The position numbers were made by a program, and so were the translations under genes. A model generated the notes under the pieces. The model searched no databases and was not told the origin of the DNA. It saw only the letters and a program-made list of their open reading frames with translations. From contig JAAYPT010000063.1 of assembly GCA_012519695.1 (NCBI GenBank), positions 1-32,819 of the forward strand: a stretch of 32,819 bases of DNA, given 5' to 3'. This stretch comes from Clostridiales bacterium (GTDB lineage Bacteria; Bacillota; Clostridia; Lachnospirales; Lachnospiraceae). Within the stretch, counting starts at the first letter, position 1. Each line of letters begins with the position of its first letter. Positions 1-7,769 of the stretch are shown here, one piece after another.

Positions 1-77
1 AACAAAAAACTTCATAAACAACGTCATGGCGAATCCACCATTCGCTCTTTTGTCATGTCATTTTTTATTTCTAGTTC

Positions 78-83
78 ATTATA
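78..83 (-). promoter_or_regulatory. possible -10 box for a gene beyond the left edge
   Basis: A perfect TATAAT lies on the minus strand, downstream of the ftsZ terminator and reading out of the window. I see no convincing -35 hexamer 16 to 18 bases upstream, so this is only a candidate. The bases from 1 to 60 contain a small inverted repeat (GCGAAT/ATTCGC) and possible ATG codons on the minus strand, but no reading frame long enough to call. Confidence 0.25.
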
Positions 84-122
84 CACTATTTCTGACGATT
101 TGAGGAATTTCCTATTACATAA

Positions 123-155
123 AAAAGGTTTGACTCTCTTACAGTCAAACCTTTT
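123..155 (-). terminator. intrinsic terminator of ftsZ
   Basis: Two perfectly complementary 13-base arms (123-135 and 143-155) enclose a 7-base loop. On the minus strand the stem runs into TTTTTT. It lies 12 bases past the ftsZ stop codon and ends the division cluster. Confidence 0.9.
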
Positions 156-167
156 ATCCTACTATTA

Positions 168-1355
168 CTATTTTCTTGTATTCTTCAAGAACTCTGGTAT
201 CTTAATATCTCTTTCCGGAATACTGCTTTCTGGCTTCTTCGGTCTCTGTAATCCCATAGAAGATGGTGTTACACCTAACCCGCTTGTACTACTGTGAGTA
301 GTTCCTGAAGTATAAGAACTCAATGGACGAGTAGCTGTTGTTGCCGGTCTCGGAGTTGCATTTGTTGTATATTTCATACTTGGCATAATCTTTGGAGATG
401 CTGCCACTTCCTCTAAACCAGTAGCAATTACAGTGATTGTTGCTTCATCTGTCATTGTCTCATCAAACTTCGCACCAAAGATAATATTTGCATTATCTCC
501 TGCAAGATCCTGTACATAGCTTGCTGCATCATTCGCATCCATAAGAGAAATATCTCCGGAAATATTAATAATAACATGGGATGCACCATTGATAGTTGTC
601 TCTAACAATGGGCTGGCAACTGCAAGTTTTACTGCCTCGATTGCCTTCTCATCACCCTTGGCATTACCAATACCGATATGAGCCATTCCCTTATCCTTCA
701 TAACAGTCTGAACATCTGCGAAGTCAAGGTTAATCAATGCAGGTAAGTTAATCAAGTCTGTGATTCCCTGTACTGCCTGCTGTAATACTTCATCTGCTTT
801 CTTCAATGCATCAGGCATTGTAGTGCGTCTGTCTACAATCTCAAGTAATTTATCATTTGGAATTACAATCAACGTATCTACGCTGTCTTTTAATCTTTCA
901 ATTCCACCAAGTGCATTTACCATACGGGCCTTTGCTTCAAACTTAAAAGGCTTGGTTACAACACCTACTGTTAATATCCCCATGTCTTTGGCAATTTTAG
1001 CAACAACAGGTGCTGCACCTGTTCCTGTTCCACCGCCCATACCGCAGGTAACAAATACCATATCTGCACCTTTGATTGCTGCGTTTAATTCTTCACTACT
1101 CTCTTCTGCTGCCTTTTCACCAATCTCAGGCTGTGCACCTGCTCCTAATCCTTTGGTAAGCTTCTCACCAATCTGAATGAGTGTTGGTGCTTTACATAAG
1201 GCTAATGCCTGCTTGTCCGTGTTGATACCAATAAACTCAACACCACCAATATTTTCATCAATCATTCTATTTACTGCATTATTTCCAGCTCCCCCGACAC
1301 CAATCACAATGATCTTAGCACTGGAATCTGCTTCACTTGTCATAATCTCCAGCAA
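168..1355 (-). CDS. ftsZ: cell division protein FtsZ
   Basis: FtsZ is the tubulin-like GTPase that polymerises into the cytoplasmic Z ring and recruits the divisome. The product has the N-terminal Rossmann GTP fold, the tubulin signature GGGTGTG at about residues 107-113, the T7 synergy loop with NLDFAD near residue 210, a variable Ser/Thr-rich linker, and a C-terminal tail (IPEFLKN) that binds partner proteins. The chosen start is a TTG at 1355, giving 395 residues: AGGAGG lies 7 bases before it and the product then begins LLEIMTSE, like related FtsZ proteins. The in-frame ATG at 1379 precedes that ribosome site and has none of its own. It is the last gene of the cluster, 112 bases after divIB, with its own possible promoter and a strong terminator. 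Confidence 0.97.
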   Translation of the reverse strand: MLEIMTSEADSSAKIIVIGVGGAGNNAVNRMIDENIGGVEFIGINTDKQALALCKAPTLIQIGEKLTKGLGAGAQPEIGEKAAEESSEELNAAIKGADMVFVTCGMGGGTGTGAAPVVAKIAKDMGILTVGVVTKPFKFEAKARMVNALGGIERLKDSVDTLIVIPNDKLLEIVDRRTTMPDALKKADEVLQQAVQGITDLINLPALINLDFADVQTVMKDKGMAHIGIGNAKGDEKAIEAVKLAVASPLLETTINGASHVIINISGDISLMDANDAASYVQDLAGDNANIIFGAKFDETMTDEATITVIATGLEEVAASPKIMPSMKYTTNATPRPATTATRPLSSYTSGTTHSSTSGLGVTPSSMGLQRPKKPESSIPERDIKIPEFLKNTRK

Positions 1356-1405
1356 GGTTCTTCCTCCTTTTGTCCTCATTTATCCAATATAAACTCTTAT
1401 ACAAT

Positions 1406-1434
1406 ATAGTATAATTTTTTTGCTAATTAATCAA
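1406..1434 (-). promoter_or_regulatory. possible sigma-A promoter of ftsZ
   Basis: Within the AT-rich gap between divIB and ftsZ the minus strand reads TTGATT (1429-1434), a 17-base spacer, then TACTAT (1406-1411). Each hexamer matches consensus at four of six positions, so support is moderate. An extra ftsZ promoter fits the need for more FtsZ than upstream gene products. Confidence 0.4.
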
Positions 1435-1467
1435 TAAAAATTTTAAATTTTACGAAACTTTTTTCTT

Positions 1468-2211
1468 TTACTGTGCTTTTTCGAAACTTATATCCGTTGT
1501 ATCTTCCGTCCAGCTTTCCAAATGCAGGGTTCCTGCCTGCCCTTCTAGTTGGGGCATAATATAGGATAATCTTAAGATTTTTTCATTTAAATGCTTTGCC
1601 TGTCCAAGTAAAACGGTAATATTTCCATAACCCAAAGTATAACTTCCTTCTTTGCTATAATTGATACTTTGTGGTAACAATTCGTACTTCTTTAAACTTT
1701 GGGTAAGAGATAATAAGTTCTTTAGTACATTTTTCCCTTTTATAGGCAATTTTTCATATAATACGATTTCATCTACATCCAAACCGGTAATTCTCGGTAC
1801 ACCTTCAATCACATCGGATGACATTTCCACAACAATTCCATCTTTGTCAAAATATGCATTCTGCCCTAAGGAATCCATGTAAACACATCCTAATAATCCT
1901 TTTTCATATACTTTAATCGCCAATACATGGGGAGATTTTAATGTCACTTCCATAGTGTCTACAAAAGGAATATCTTCCGGTTCTACAAATTTATTTTTAA
2001 AATATACATAAAGGCTGTTCCAGGAATATTCATCCTTTAGTACCCATTCCTTTATGGTTTCTTCGGAACAGTTTACATTTCCGGTAATCTCTACTTTTTT
2101 CACGGTAAATACTTTGATTACCACCAAGGCTCCGATAGCAAGTAATGCTAAAATAATGAAAAAAATTGCCAACCGAATCTTCCATTTTTCCCTTTTTCCT
2201 TCTTGTTTCAT
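1468..2211 (-). CDS. divIB: cell division protein DivIB/FtsQ
   Basis: DivIB (FtsQ) is a bitopic divisome protein that works with FtsL in recruiting and controlling the septal FtsW-PBP pair. The 247-residue product has a short basic cytoplasmic end, one transmembrane helix at about residues 13-35, then an extracytoplasmic POTRA domain beginning FTVKKVEITGN and a beta-rich domain. The frame is open upstream to a GTG at 2250, inside ftsW. I prefer the ATG at 2211, because AGGAG lies 7 bases before it and overlaps the ftsW stop codon. The GTG has no clear ribosome site. The tight junction with ftsW points to coupled translation. Sequence conservation in this family is weak, so the call also leans on position and topology. 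Confidence 0.9.
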   Translation of the reverse strand: MKQEGKREKWKIRLAIFFIILALLAIGALVVIKVFTVKKVEITGNVNCSEETIKEWVLKDEYSWNSLYVYFKNKFVEPEDIPFVDTMEVTLKSPHVLAIKVYEKGLLGCVYMDSLGQNAYFDKDGIVVEMSSDVIEGVPRITGLDVDEIVLYEKLPIKGKNVLKNLLSLTQSLKKYELLPQSINYSKEGSYTLGYGNITVLLGQAKHLNEKILRLSYIMPQLEGQAGTLHLESWTEDTTDISFEKAQ

Positions 2212-2215
2212 ACCA

Positions 2216-3334
2216 TCACTCCTGTTCCAGTCGTATTCCTCTGGATACACTCAATACCAGTCCGATTTCTGCCAGTAAAAACAATACCGAAGTTCCTCCA
2301 TAACTGATTAATGGTAATGAAATACCCGTATTTGGAATCGTGTTTGTTACAACGGCAATATTTAAAATAACCTGAATGGCAATGTGCGCCATTACTCCGG
2401 TAACTAATAAGGCTCCATACAAGTCCTGTGCATTGTTGGCAATTACCATGAATCGCCAGATTAAAATGCCAAACAGTAGTATGACACAGATAGCACCAAA
2501 TAGTCCTAATTCTTCACAAATAATGGAAAAAATCATATCATTTTGTGCTTCCGGTACAAACCCAAGCTTTTGCATACTTGCGCCCAGTCCTTTCCCAAAT
2601 AACCCTCCGGAACCAATTGCATACAATCCTTGAAGTGTTTGGAAACCTTTTTCATATTTTTCCGGATTTAACCAGATTTTCAGACGTTCTGCACGGTAAG
2701 ATTCCAGCATAATAAACGCTGCGCCGAACACAATTACCACTCCTGCCATCACCACAAATTGCATATATTTTGGACTGGATACGAAAACCAGAGCTACTGC
2801 AATTCCCAGTATAATGATCGCGGTACTTAAGTTCTCCGAAGCAACGATAATAACCATAGGCATAACCATAATCATAACCTTTATCAGTGAGGAAAATTTT
2901 CCCATCTGCTTTGGCATCTCACTGATAATAGAAGCTAAAAACACAATAATTGCAAGTTTTGCAATTTCGGAAGGCTGAATACTTAATGGTCCTATTTTTA
3001 ACCATCTTTTTGCACCATTTAACTCGCTTCCTACAAACAAAACCAAGGTACAAAGTCCAAATGCACCTATGTACGCCAAAAGCCAAAATTTCTTCCAGAT
3101 GCGGTAATCAATCTTGGAAATTGCAAACATTACCACAAGACCGATTACCGTTGCCTGTAATTGTTTTCGCAAATAGGCGGTTCCATCTCCGAACTTAAGC
3201 TGCGCATTATAAGAGCTGGTACTATAAAGCATTACCAGTCCAAAACAGATTAAAAATAAAATAATCACAAGCAAACTATAATCAAAATACCGGATATTCT
3301 TTTGTCTTTTGTCTTGACTTTGTTCTCTGCCCAT
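2216..3334 (-). CDS. ftsW: FtsW/SpoVE-type SEDS peptidoglycan glycosyltransferase
   Basis: SEDS proteins polymerise lipid II into glycan strands in the membrane, paired with a class B penicillin-binding protein. The 372-residue product has about ten hydrophobic segments and the family signatures: the extracytoplasmic ELNGAKRW loop, QPSE (SIQPSEIAKLAI), and a C-terminal ISYGGTS. AGGAG lies 7 bases before the ATG. It sits between murD and divIB, the place of spoVE in Bacillus subtilis. Sequence alone does not tell me whether it serves vegetative division (FtsW), spore cortex (SpoVE) or both. The presence of two class B PBPs upstream makes dual use plausible. Confidence 0.93.
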   Translation of the reverse strand: MGREQSQDKRQKNIRYFDYSLLVIILFLICFGLVMLYSTSSYNAQLKFGDGTAYLRKQLQATVIGLVVMFAISKIDYRIWKKFWLLAYIGAFGLCTLVLFVGSELNGAKRWLKIGPLSIQPSEIAKLAIIVFLASIISEMPKQMGKFSSLIKVMIMVMPMVIIVASENLSTAIIILGIAVALVFVSSPKYMQFVVMAGVVIVFGAAFIMLESYRAERLKIWLNPEKYEKGFQTLQGLYAIGSGGLFGKGLGASMQKLGFVPEAQNDMIFSIICEELGLFGAICVILLFGILIWRFMVIANNAQDLYGALLVTGVMAHIAIQVILNIAVVTNTIPNTGISLPLISYGGTSVLFLLAEIGLVLSVSRGIRLEQE

Positions 3335-3355
3335 ATCAGCACTCCTGACCTTTAA

Positions 3356-4723
3356 TTACTCCGTTAAAGCTCTTGCCATTTCCTTAAACATATCGCCTCT
3401 TTGTTCATAGTTTTTAAACATTCCCCAGCTGGCACATGCAGGGGAAAGCAATACCGCATCTCCACTCTCAGCATTCTTATAGCATACATCTACTGCTTCC
3501 TGAAGGCTTTCTACAAACACAATATCTTCTTTGGGATAACCAAGCTTTATTGCTGTTTCTGCTATCTTATCTCTGGTAGCTCCTAAAAGAACCAGTTTCT
3601 TTACTTTTCCGTCAAATGCTTCTATCCACTCGTCATACTCGGAGTTTTTATCATATCCTCCACCGATTAACAGTGTTGGCCATTCCATAGCACGAATTGC
3701 CTGAATAGCTGCATCCGGATTGGTTCCCTTAGAGTCATTGTAAAAACGTACACCACGTTTTGTTACTACATATTCTATTCTATGTGCAACTGCAACAAAT
3801 CGAACTAAAACTTCTTTAATTTTTTCCCTTGGTACTCCAAAAGCAAGTGCCATGGCTGTTGCTGCCATAACATTTTCATAGTTATGTCTTCCAATTAATT
3901 TTAATTCTTTTACATTGCAAACCACTGTTTCTTTTCCTGCCGAAGCCCAGATAATATCTTCCCCCTGCAAGAAAATTCCTTCTTCTAATTTGCGCTGACT
4001 GCTGAAAAATATCACCTTTGCTTTTACTTCTTCCGCAAATTTTCGCAACACTTCGTCTTCATAGTTTAATACACATACCTGATCTTTTCCCTGATTTCTG
4101 GTAATGCTTTCTTTTGCCAGAATATAATTTTCCATGGTATGATGACGATTTAAGTGGTCTGGTGTAATATTTAAGATTGCAGAAACCTGTGGACAAAATT
4201 CGTGTACGGTTTCTAACTGAAAGCTGCTAATTTCTGCTACTGTAACGGAATCTTCTGTGGTCTTATCTACCACACTGGTATAAGGAATTCCAATGTTTCC
4301 AACTACCTGTACATTGCTATAGTAATTTTTCATAATTTCACCTAACAATGCTGTCGTTGTTGTTTTTCCATTTGTTCCGGTAATTGCAAGCACTTTTCCT
4401 TTTTCAAAAGTATAGGCTAATTCAATTTCACCCCAAATTGCAAGTCCTGCCTCACGCATGACATTTACCATAGGACTATCGGTAGGTACTCCCGGACTTA
4501 ACACTGCGATATCACAACTTTTGATTTGCTCTGTTGTGAGCGTTCCCAGTACAATCTCTACCTTTTCTAATAGTGGAGACTTTTCTCTGATTTCCTGTTC
4601 CTTTAACTCTTCATTTCCATCATATAATACAACATTCAAATTCTTTTTTACCAAAAGCTCTGCTGCTGCAATTCCGCTAATTCCTGTTCCCACAACCAGG
4701 AACTTTTTTCCTTCTATCTCCAT
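3356..4723 (-). CDS. murD: UDP-N-acetylmuramoyl-L-alanine--D-glutamate ligase MurD
   Basis: MurD adds D-glutamate to UDP-MurNAc-L-Ala in the cytoplasm, using ATP. The 455-residue length is normal for the family. Visible are the N-terminal Rossmann glycine motif (VVGTGISGIAAAELL), the Mur-ligase P-loop GTNGKTTT near residue 115, the central motif ILNITPDHLNRH, and the C-terminal segment FYNDSKGTNPDAA with SPACASWGMF near the end. GGAGG lies 6 bases before the ATG. It follows mraY by 36 bases and precedes ftsW by 21, so it is in the same transcript. Confidence 0.97.
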   Translation of the reverse strand: MEIEGKKFLVVGTGISGIAAAELLVKKNLNVVLYDGNEELKEQEIREKSPLLEKVEIVLGTLTTEQIKSCDIAVLSPGVPTDSPMVNVMREAGLAIWGEIELAYTFEKGKVLAITGTNGKTTTTALLGEIMKNYYSNVQVVGNIGIPYTSVVDKTTEDSVTVAEISSFQLETVHEFCPQVSAILNITPDHLNRHHTMENYILAKESITRNQGKDQVCVLNYEDEVLRKFAEEVKAKVIFFSSQRKLEEGIFLQGEDIIWASAGKETVVCNVKELKLIGRHNYENVMAATAMALAFGVPREKIKEVLVRFVAVAHRIEYVVTKRGVRFYNDSKGTNPDAAIQAIRAMEWPTLLIGGGYDKNSEYDEWIEAFDGKVKKLVLLGATRDKIAETAIKLGYPKEDIVFVESLQEAVDVCYKNAESGDAVLLSPACASWGMFKNYEQRGDMFKEMARALTE

Positions 4724-4759
4724 GTCTTTCCTCCATCTATACCCATTATAACCAACTTC

Positions 4760-5725
4760 TTATAATGCAAGCAACCCTATCAGGCAAAGAAGTGCTGTTA
4801 CAATAGAAAATACTGCTACTACTCTTGTTTCTGACCAGCCGCCTAATTCAAAATGATGATGAATTGGTGCCATACGGAAAATTCGTTTTCCACCGGTCTT
4901 TTTAAAATAAGTCACCTGAATCATAACAGATAACAATTCTACCCAATAAATCAAAGCTACAATCAATATAAAAATCGGCATCTGCATCATATAAGCGGTT
5001 GCTGCCACAAAACCACCTAACGCCAAGGAACCTGTATCTCCCATAAATACACTTGCAGGATATACGTTAAAAAGTAAAAATCCAAGTAATGCACCCACTA
5101 CTGCGCAGGTAATTGGTTCGATTCCGCTATTCGTTCCAATTGCTACTACTGTAAAAAAGGTTGCAATCAATACTGTTACACTGGATGCCAAACCATCTAA
5201 ACCATCTGTAAAATTAGCTCCATTTACGGTACCGATAATTGCAAGGAACATAACTGGAATTGCTAACCAACCCAAATCCAGATAAATGCCATTTTCAAAT
5301 CCTCCTGTAAAAGGCACTAACATTTTTAAGGATATATCAGAGTATCTTACCATGTAAAAAATAAATACTGCTGTTACTACAATCTGTCCTAACATCTTCT
5401 GCCAAGGCAATAGTCCATCCGATCTTCGCAATACCACTTTTAAATAATCATCCAAAAATCCAATAATTCCAAATCCTATTGTCACAAAAAGAATCGGTAT
5501 AATCTTCGGATAATCTTTCATATAAATCAGACAAGTAATAATAATACCTGCCAGTATCATAAGTCCTCCCATGGTTGGAGTACCTGCTTTTTTCAGATGA
5601 GACTTTAACTCTTCTCTCTCTGTCTGACCTACTTTTAATTTTCTTAATACCGGTATTACTACTGGTCCTAATACTGCTGTGATTGCAAATGCAATCAGCA
5701 CCGGAAAAATTACTTTCTGTGCCAT
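4760..5725 (-). CDS. mraY: phospho-N-acetylmuramoyl-pentapeptide transferase MraY
   Basis: MraY moves phospho-MurNAc-pentapeptide from UDP to undecaprenyl phosphate, making lipid I at the inner membrane face. The 321-residue polytopic protein shows the family motifs: GTPTMGG near residue 48, the Asp pair in GFLDDYLKV, NFTDGLDGLA, the catalytic FMGDTGSLALGG, and APIHHHFE near the C-terminus. AGAGGTG lies 7 bases before the ATG. A promoter candidate sits in the 152-base gap before it, so mraY-murD-ftsW-divIB-ftsZ may be transcribed independently of the two PBP genes. Confidence 0.98.
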   Translation of the reverse strand: MAQKVIFPVLIAFAITAVLGPVVIPVLRKLKVGQTEREELKSHLKKAGTPTMGGLMILAGIIITCLIYMKDYPKIIPILFVTIGFGIIGFLDDYLKVVLRRSDGLLPWQKMLGQIVVTAVFIFYMVRYSDISLKMLVPFTGGFENGIYLDLGWLAIPVMFLAIIGTVNGANFTDGLDGLASSVTVLIATFFTVVAIGTNSGIEPITCAVVGALLGFLLFNVYPASVFMGDTGSLALGGFVAATAYMMQMPIFILIVALIYWVELLSVMIQVTYFKKTGGKRIFRMAPIHHHFELGGWSETRVVAVFSIVTALLCLIGLLAL

Positions 5726-5798
5726 TTTCTTACACCTCTCGCCTTACGATGTTTTATGCTCACCGTATCTTTCTTTTTTATCTTCATATAACTTTTCA

Positions 5799-5827
5799 AT
5801 TATAAAACCTTTCCTTATATTATGCAA
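5799..5827 (-). promoter_or_regulatory. promoter candidate for mraY-murD-ftsW-divIB-ftsZ
   Basis: The minus strand has TTGCAT (5822-5827), 17 bases, then a perfect TATAAT (5799-5804), about 75 bases before the mraY start. The -35 is weak and the -10 is ideal. It would uncouple precursor synthesis and ftsZ from the PBP genes. Confidence 0.55.
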
Positions 5828-5877
5828 GTCTATTTGACCATTTACTTGTAACACTTCCGCCATAGCCTGTATTATAA

Positions 5878-7704
5878 CTACTGCGAGCTATCTGACTCTT
5901 CCTGCACTACCTCGTCTCGCTCAATTCCAAGATACGGTAAAATATTTGTATAAATATCTTTTACAACCGGAGCTGCAATCATTCCTCCATAATAGGTTCC
6001 CTGTGGGTTATTTACAATTACCAATGTCAGCACCTTGGGATTTTCTGCCGGTGCAAATCCCATAAATGCAGAGATATAGCGATGTGCACTTCGCGGTAAC
6101 GTCTGAGAGGTAGCGGTCTTTCCTCCAATGGAATAACCTTCAATATATGCTCTGTTACCTCCCCCTTCGGAAACTACTTTTTCTAACAGTCCTCGCATGG
6201 TTTCCGAAGTTTCTTTGCTTACAATCTGCTTTCCGGTATTGTATGTGAATGTTTTCACAATGTTTCCCTGGGTATCCTGAATATCCACACCGAAATGCGG
6301 TATCACGCGTTCTCCGCCGTTTATAATGGAGGAAACGGTTGTTGCAAGCTGTATAGGCGTTATCTGAAAAGATTGACCAAAGGAAATGGTTGCAAGTTCC
6401 ACCGGTCCTACATTTTCTTTTTTATGCATAATGGTAACTGCTTCTCCCGGTAAATCGATTCCCGTTTTATTCAGCAGTCCAAACTGCTTAAAATACTTGT
6501 AGAAATTGTCCACGCCAAGGCGCAATCCCACTTCAATAAAAACCGGATTACAGGAATTCATAATTCCCTGTGTAAATGTCTCTGCTCCATGCCCGCCTGC
6601 TTTTGCACATCGTATTCTACGGTCTTCTACCATTTTATATCCGGGGCAGAAAAAATTATCGTTTACTGTTACAACTCCTTCTTCTAACGCAGATGCTGCT
6701 GTAATAACCTTAAAAATAGAACCCGGCTCGTAGGTATCGTTAATACACTGATTTCGCCACATTTGATTCAATAAATCCTGTGTGTTTTCTGCATTTTGCA
6801 CCACAGAAGTTTCCTGGGTTCCTTCACTACTTTCTGCCTCGTCAGAGCTCTCTGTTTCTTCCGGTTGCTCTGGCTTAGGTGTTTCCACCAGAGTAAATGG
6901 CTCATTTAAGTTAAATTCCGGAAGATTCACCATTGCCATGATTTCACCGTTTTGGGGATTCATTACAATAACTGCCACACTGTCTGCGGACTTTTGCTCC
7001 ATTACCCTTTTAGCTGCCTGTTCACAATACATCTGAATATTGTAATCGAGACTTAAGTGGAGATTATTCCCATCTATGGGTTCCTGTCGGCGTTCTCCGG
7101 CATTTTCAATTTCTACACCTCTCGCATCTGTCAGCGTTAGTATTTTTCCGCTGGTTCCCTTCAAATACTCCTCGTATTTTACTTCTAATCCGATGATGCC
7201 CTGATTGTCTCCTCCGGTAAATCCTAATACTTTAGAGGCTAAGGAATCATAGGGATAATAACGTTTATAGTCCTCATCTACTTTTACGCCGGAAAGTTTG
7301 CAGGCTCGAATACGATCTCCGGTTTCTTTGTCCACATTGGACTTTACACGCTCAATGGAACTGACTTTTTCTACCCGCTTTCTTACCTCTGCTTCTTCCA
7401 TCCCCAGTTCTTTTACCAATACCTGAATGATTTTCTCCGGTTCTTCTATCTGGCTATGAATTACAGAAATAGTACAAACCGTACGATTGGTAGCAAGCAC
7501 CACACCATTGGTATCCAGAATCTTTCCACGGGCTGCCTTGATGTCTCGTTCTCTTTCATGCAAATCCTCTGCTTTTTGCCCATAATATTGGGAACAGAAC
7601 ACCATTAAGTATACCAAACGTCCTGCCAGAACACAGAGCACTAGCATAACCATTGTAAATACAAGCAATATTTTTCTACGGTTGTATGTCTTATTCCGAA
7701 ACAT
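5878..7704 (-). CDS. spoVD: class B penicillin-binding protein, SpoVD-like
   Basis: This is a membrane-anchored D,D-transpeptidase that cross-links peptidoglycan. In spore formers the second PBP of this cluster is usually SpoVD, used for spore cortex. After one transmembrane helix (about residues 10-35) comes the PBP dimerisation domain (RGKILDTNG) and a transpeptidase domain with SIFK (Ser near residue 329) and SCN (near 384). The third box reads KTAT (near 529) instead of KTGT. A Glu/Ser-rich insert lies near residues 280-300. No PASTA domain follows, although Bacillus SpoVD has one. I start at the ATG at 7704 (608 residues), because GAGG precedes it by 9 bases. The ATG at 7719 has no ribosome site. 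That GAGG is inside a hairpin described separately. The SpoVD label rests on gene order. Confidence 0.85.
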   Translation of the reverse strand: MFRNKTYNRRKILLVFTMVMLVLCVLAGRLVYLMVFCSQYYGQKAEDLHERERDIKAARGKILDTNGVVLATNRTVCTISVIHSQIEEPEKIIQVLVKELGMEEAEVRKRVEKVSSIERVKSNVDKETGDRIRACKLSGVKVDEDYKRYYPYDSLASKVLGFTGGDNQGIIGLEVKYEEYLKGTSGKILTLTDARGVEIENAGERRQEPIDGNNLHLSLDYNIQMYCEQAAKRVMEQKSADSVAVIVMNPQNGEIMAMVNLPEFNLNEPFTLVETPKPEQPEETESSDEAESSEGTQETSVVQNAENTQDLLNQMWRNQCINDTYEPGSIFKVITAASALEEGVVTVNDNFFCPGYKMVEDRRIRCAKAGGHGAETFTQGIMNSCNPVFIEVGLRLGVDNFYKYFKQFGLLNKTGIDLPGEAVTIMHKKENVGPVELATISFGQSFQITPIQLATTVSSIINGGERVIPHFGVDIQDTQGNIVKTFTYNTGKQIVSKETSETMRGLLEKVVSEGGGNRAYIEGYSIGGKTATSQTLPRSAHRYISAFMGFAPAENPKVLTLVIVNNPQGTYYGGMIAAPVVKDIYTNILPYLGIERDEVVQEESDSSQ

Positions 7705-7711
7705 ATACGAA

Positions 7712-7759
7712 AACCTCATAAAAGCAATTACTATGATCTATTACTTCTTTTATGAGGTT
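7712..7759 (-). promoter_or_regulatory. hairpin covering the spoVD ribosome binding site
   Basis: Two perfect 13-base arms (7712-7724 and 7747-7759) flank a 22-base loop between the two PBP genes. On the minus-strand RNA the 3' arm contains the GAGG used by spoVD, and the stem is followed by only four T bases. It may hide the ribosome site, act as a weak terminator, or both. The effect is inferred; the inverted repeat is plain in the sequence. Confidence 0.6.
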
Positions 7760-7769
7760 ATGTACTATT

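Noticed and set aside
760-1176. Long plus-strand frames opposite ftsZ and other genes
   Set aside because: They mirror conserved minus-strand genes, lack ribosome sites and have biased, low-complexity translations.
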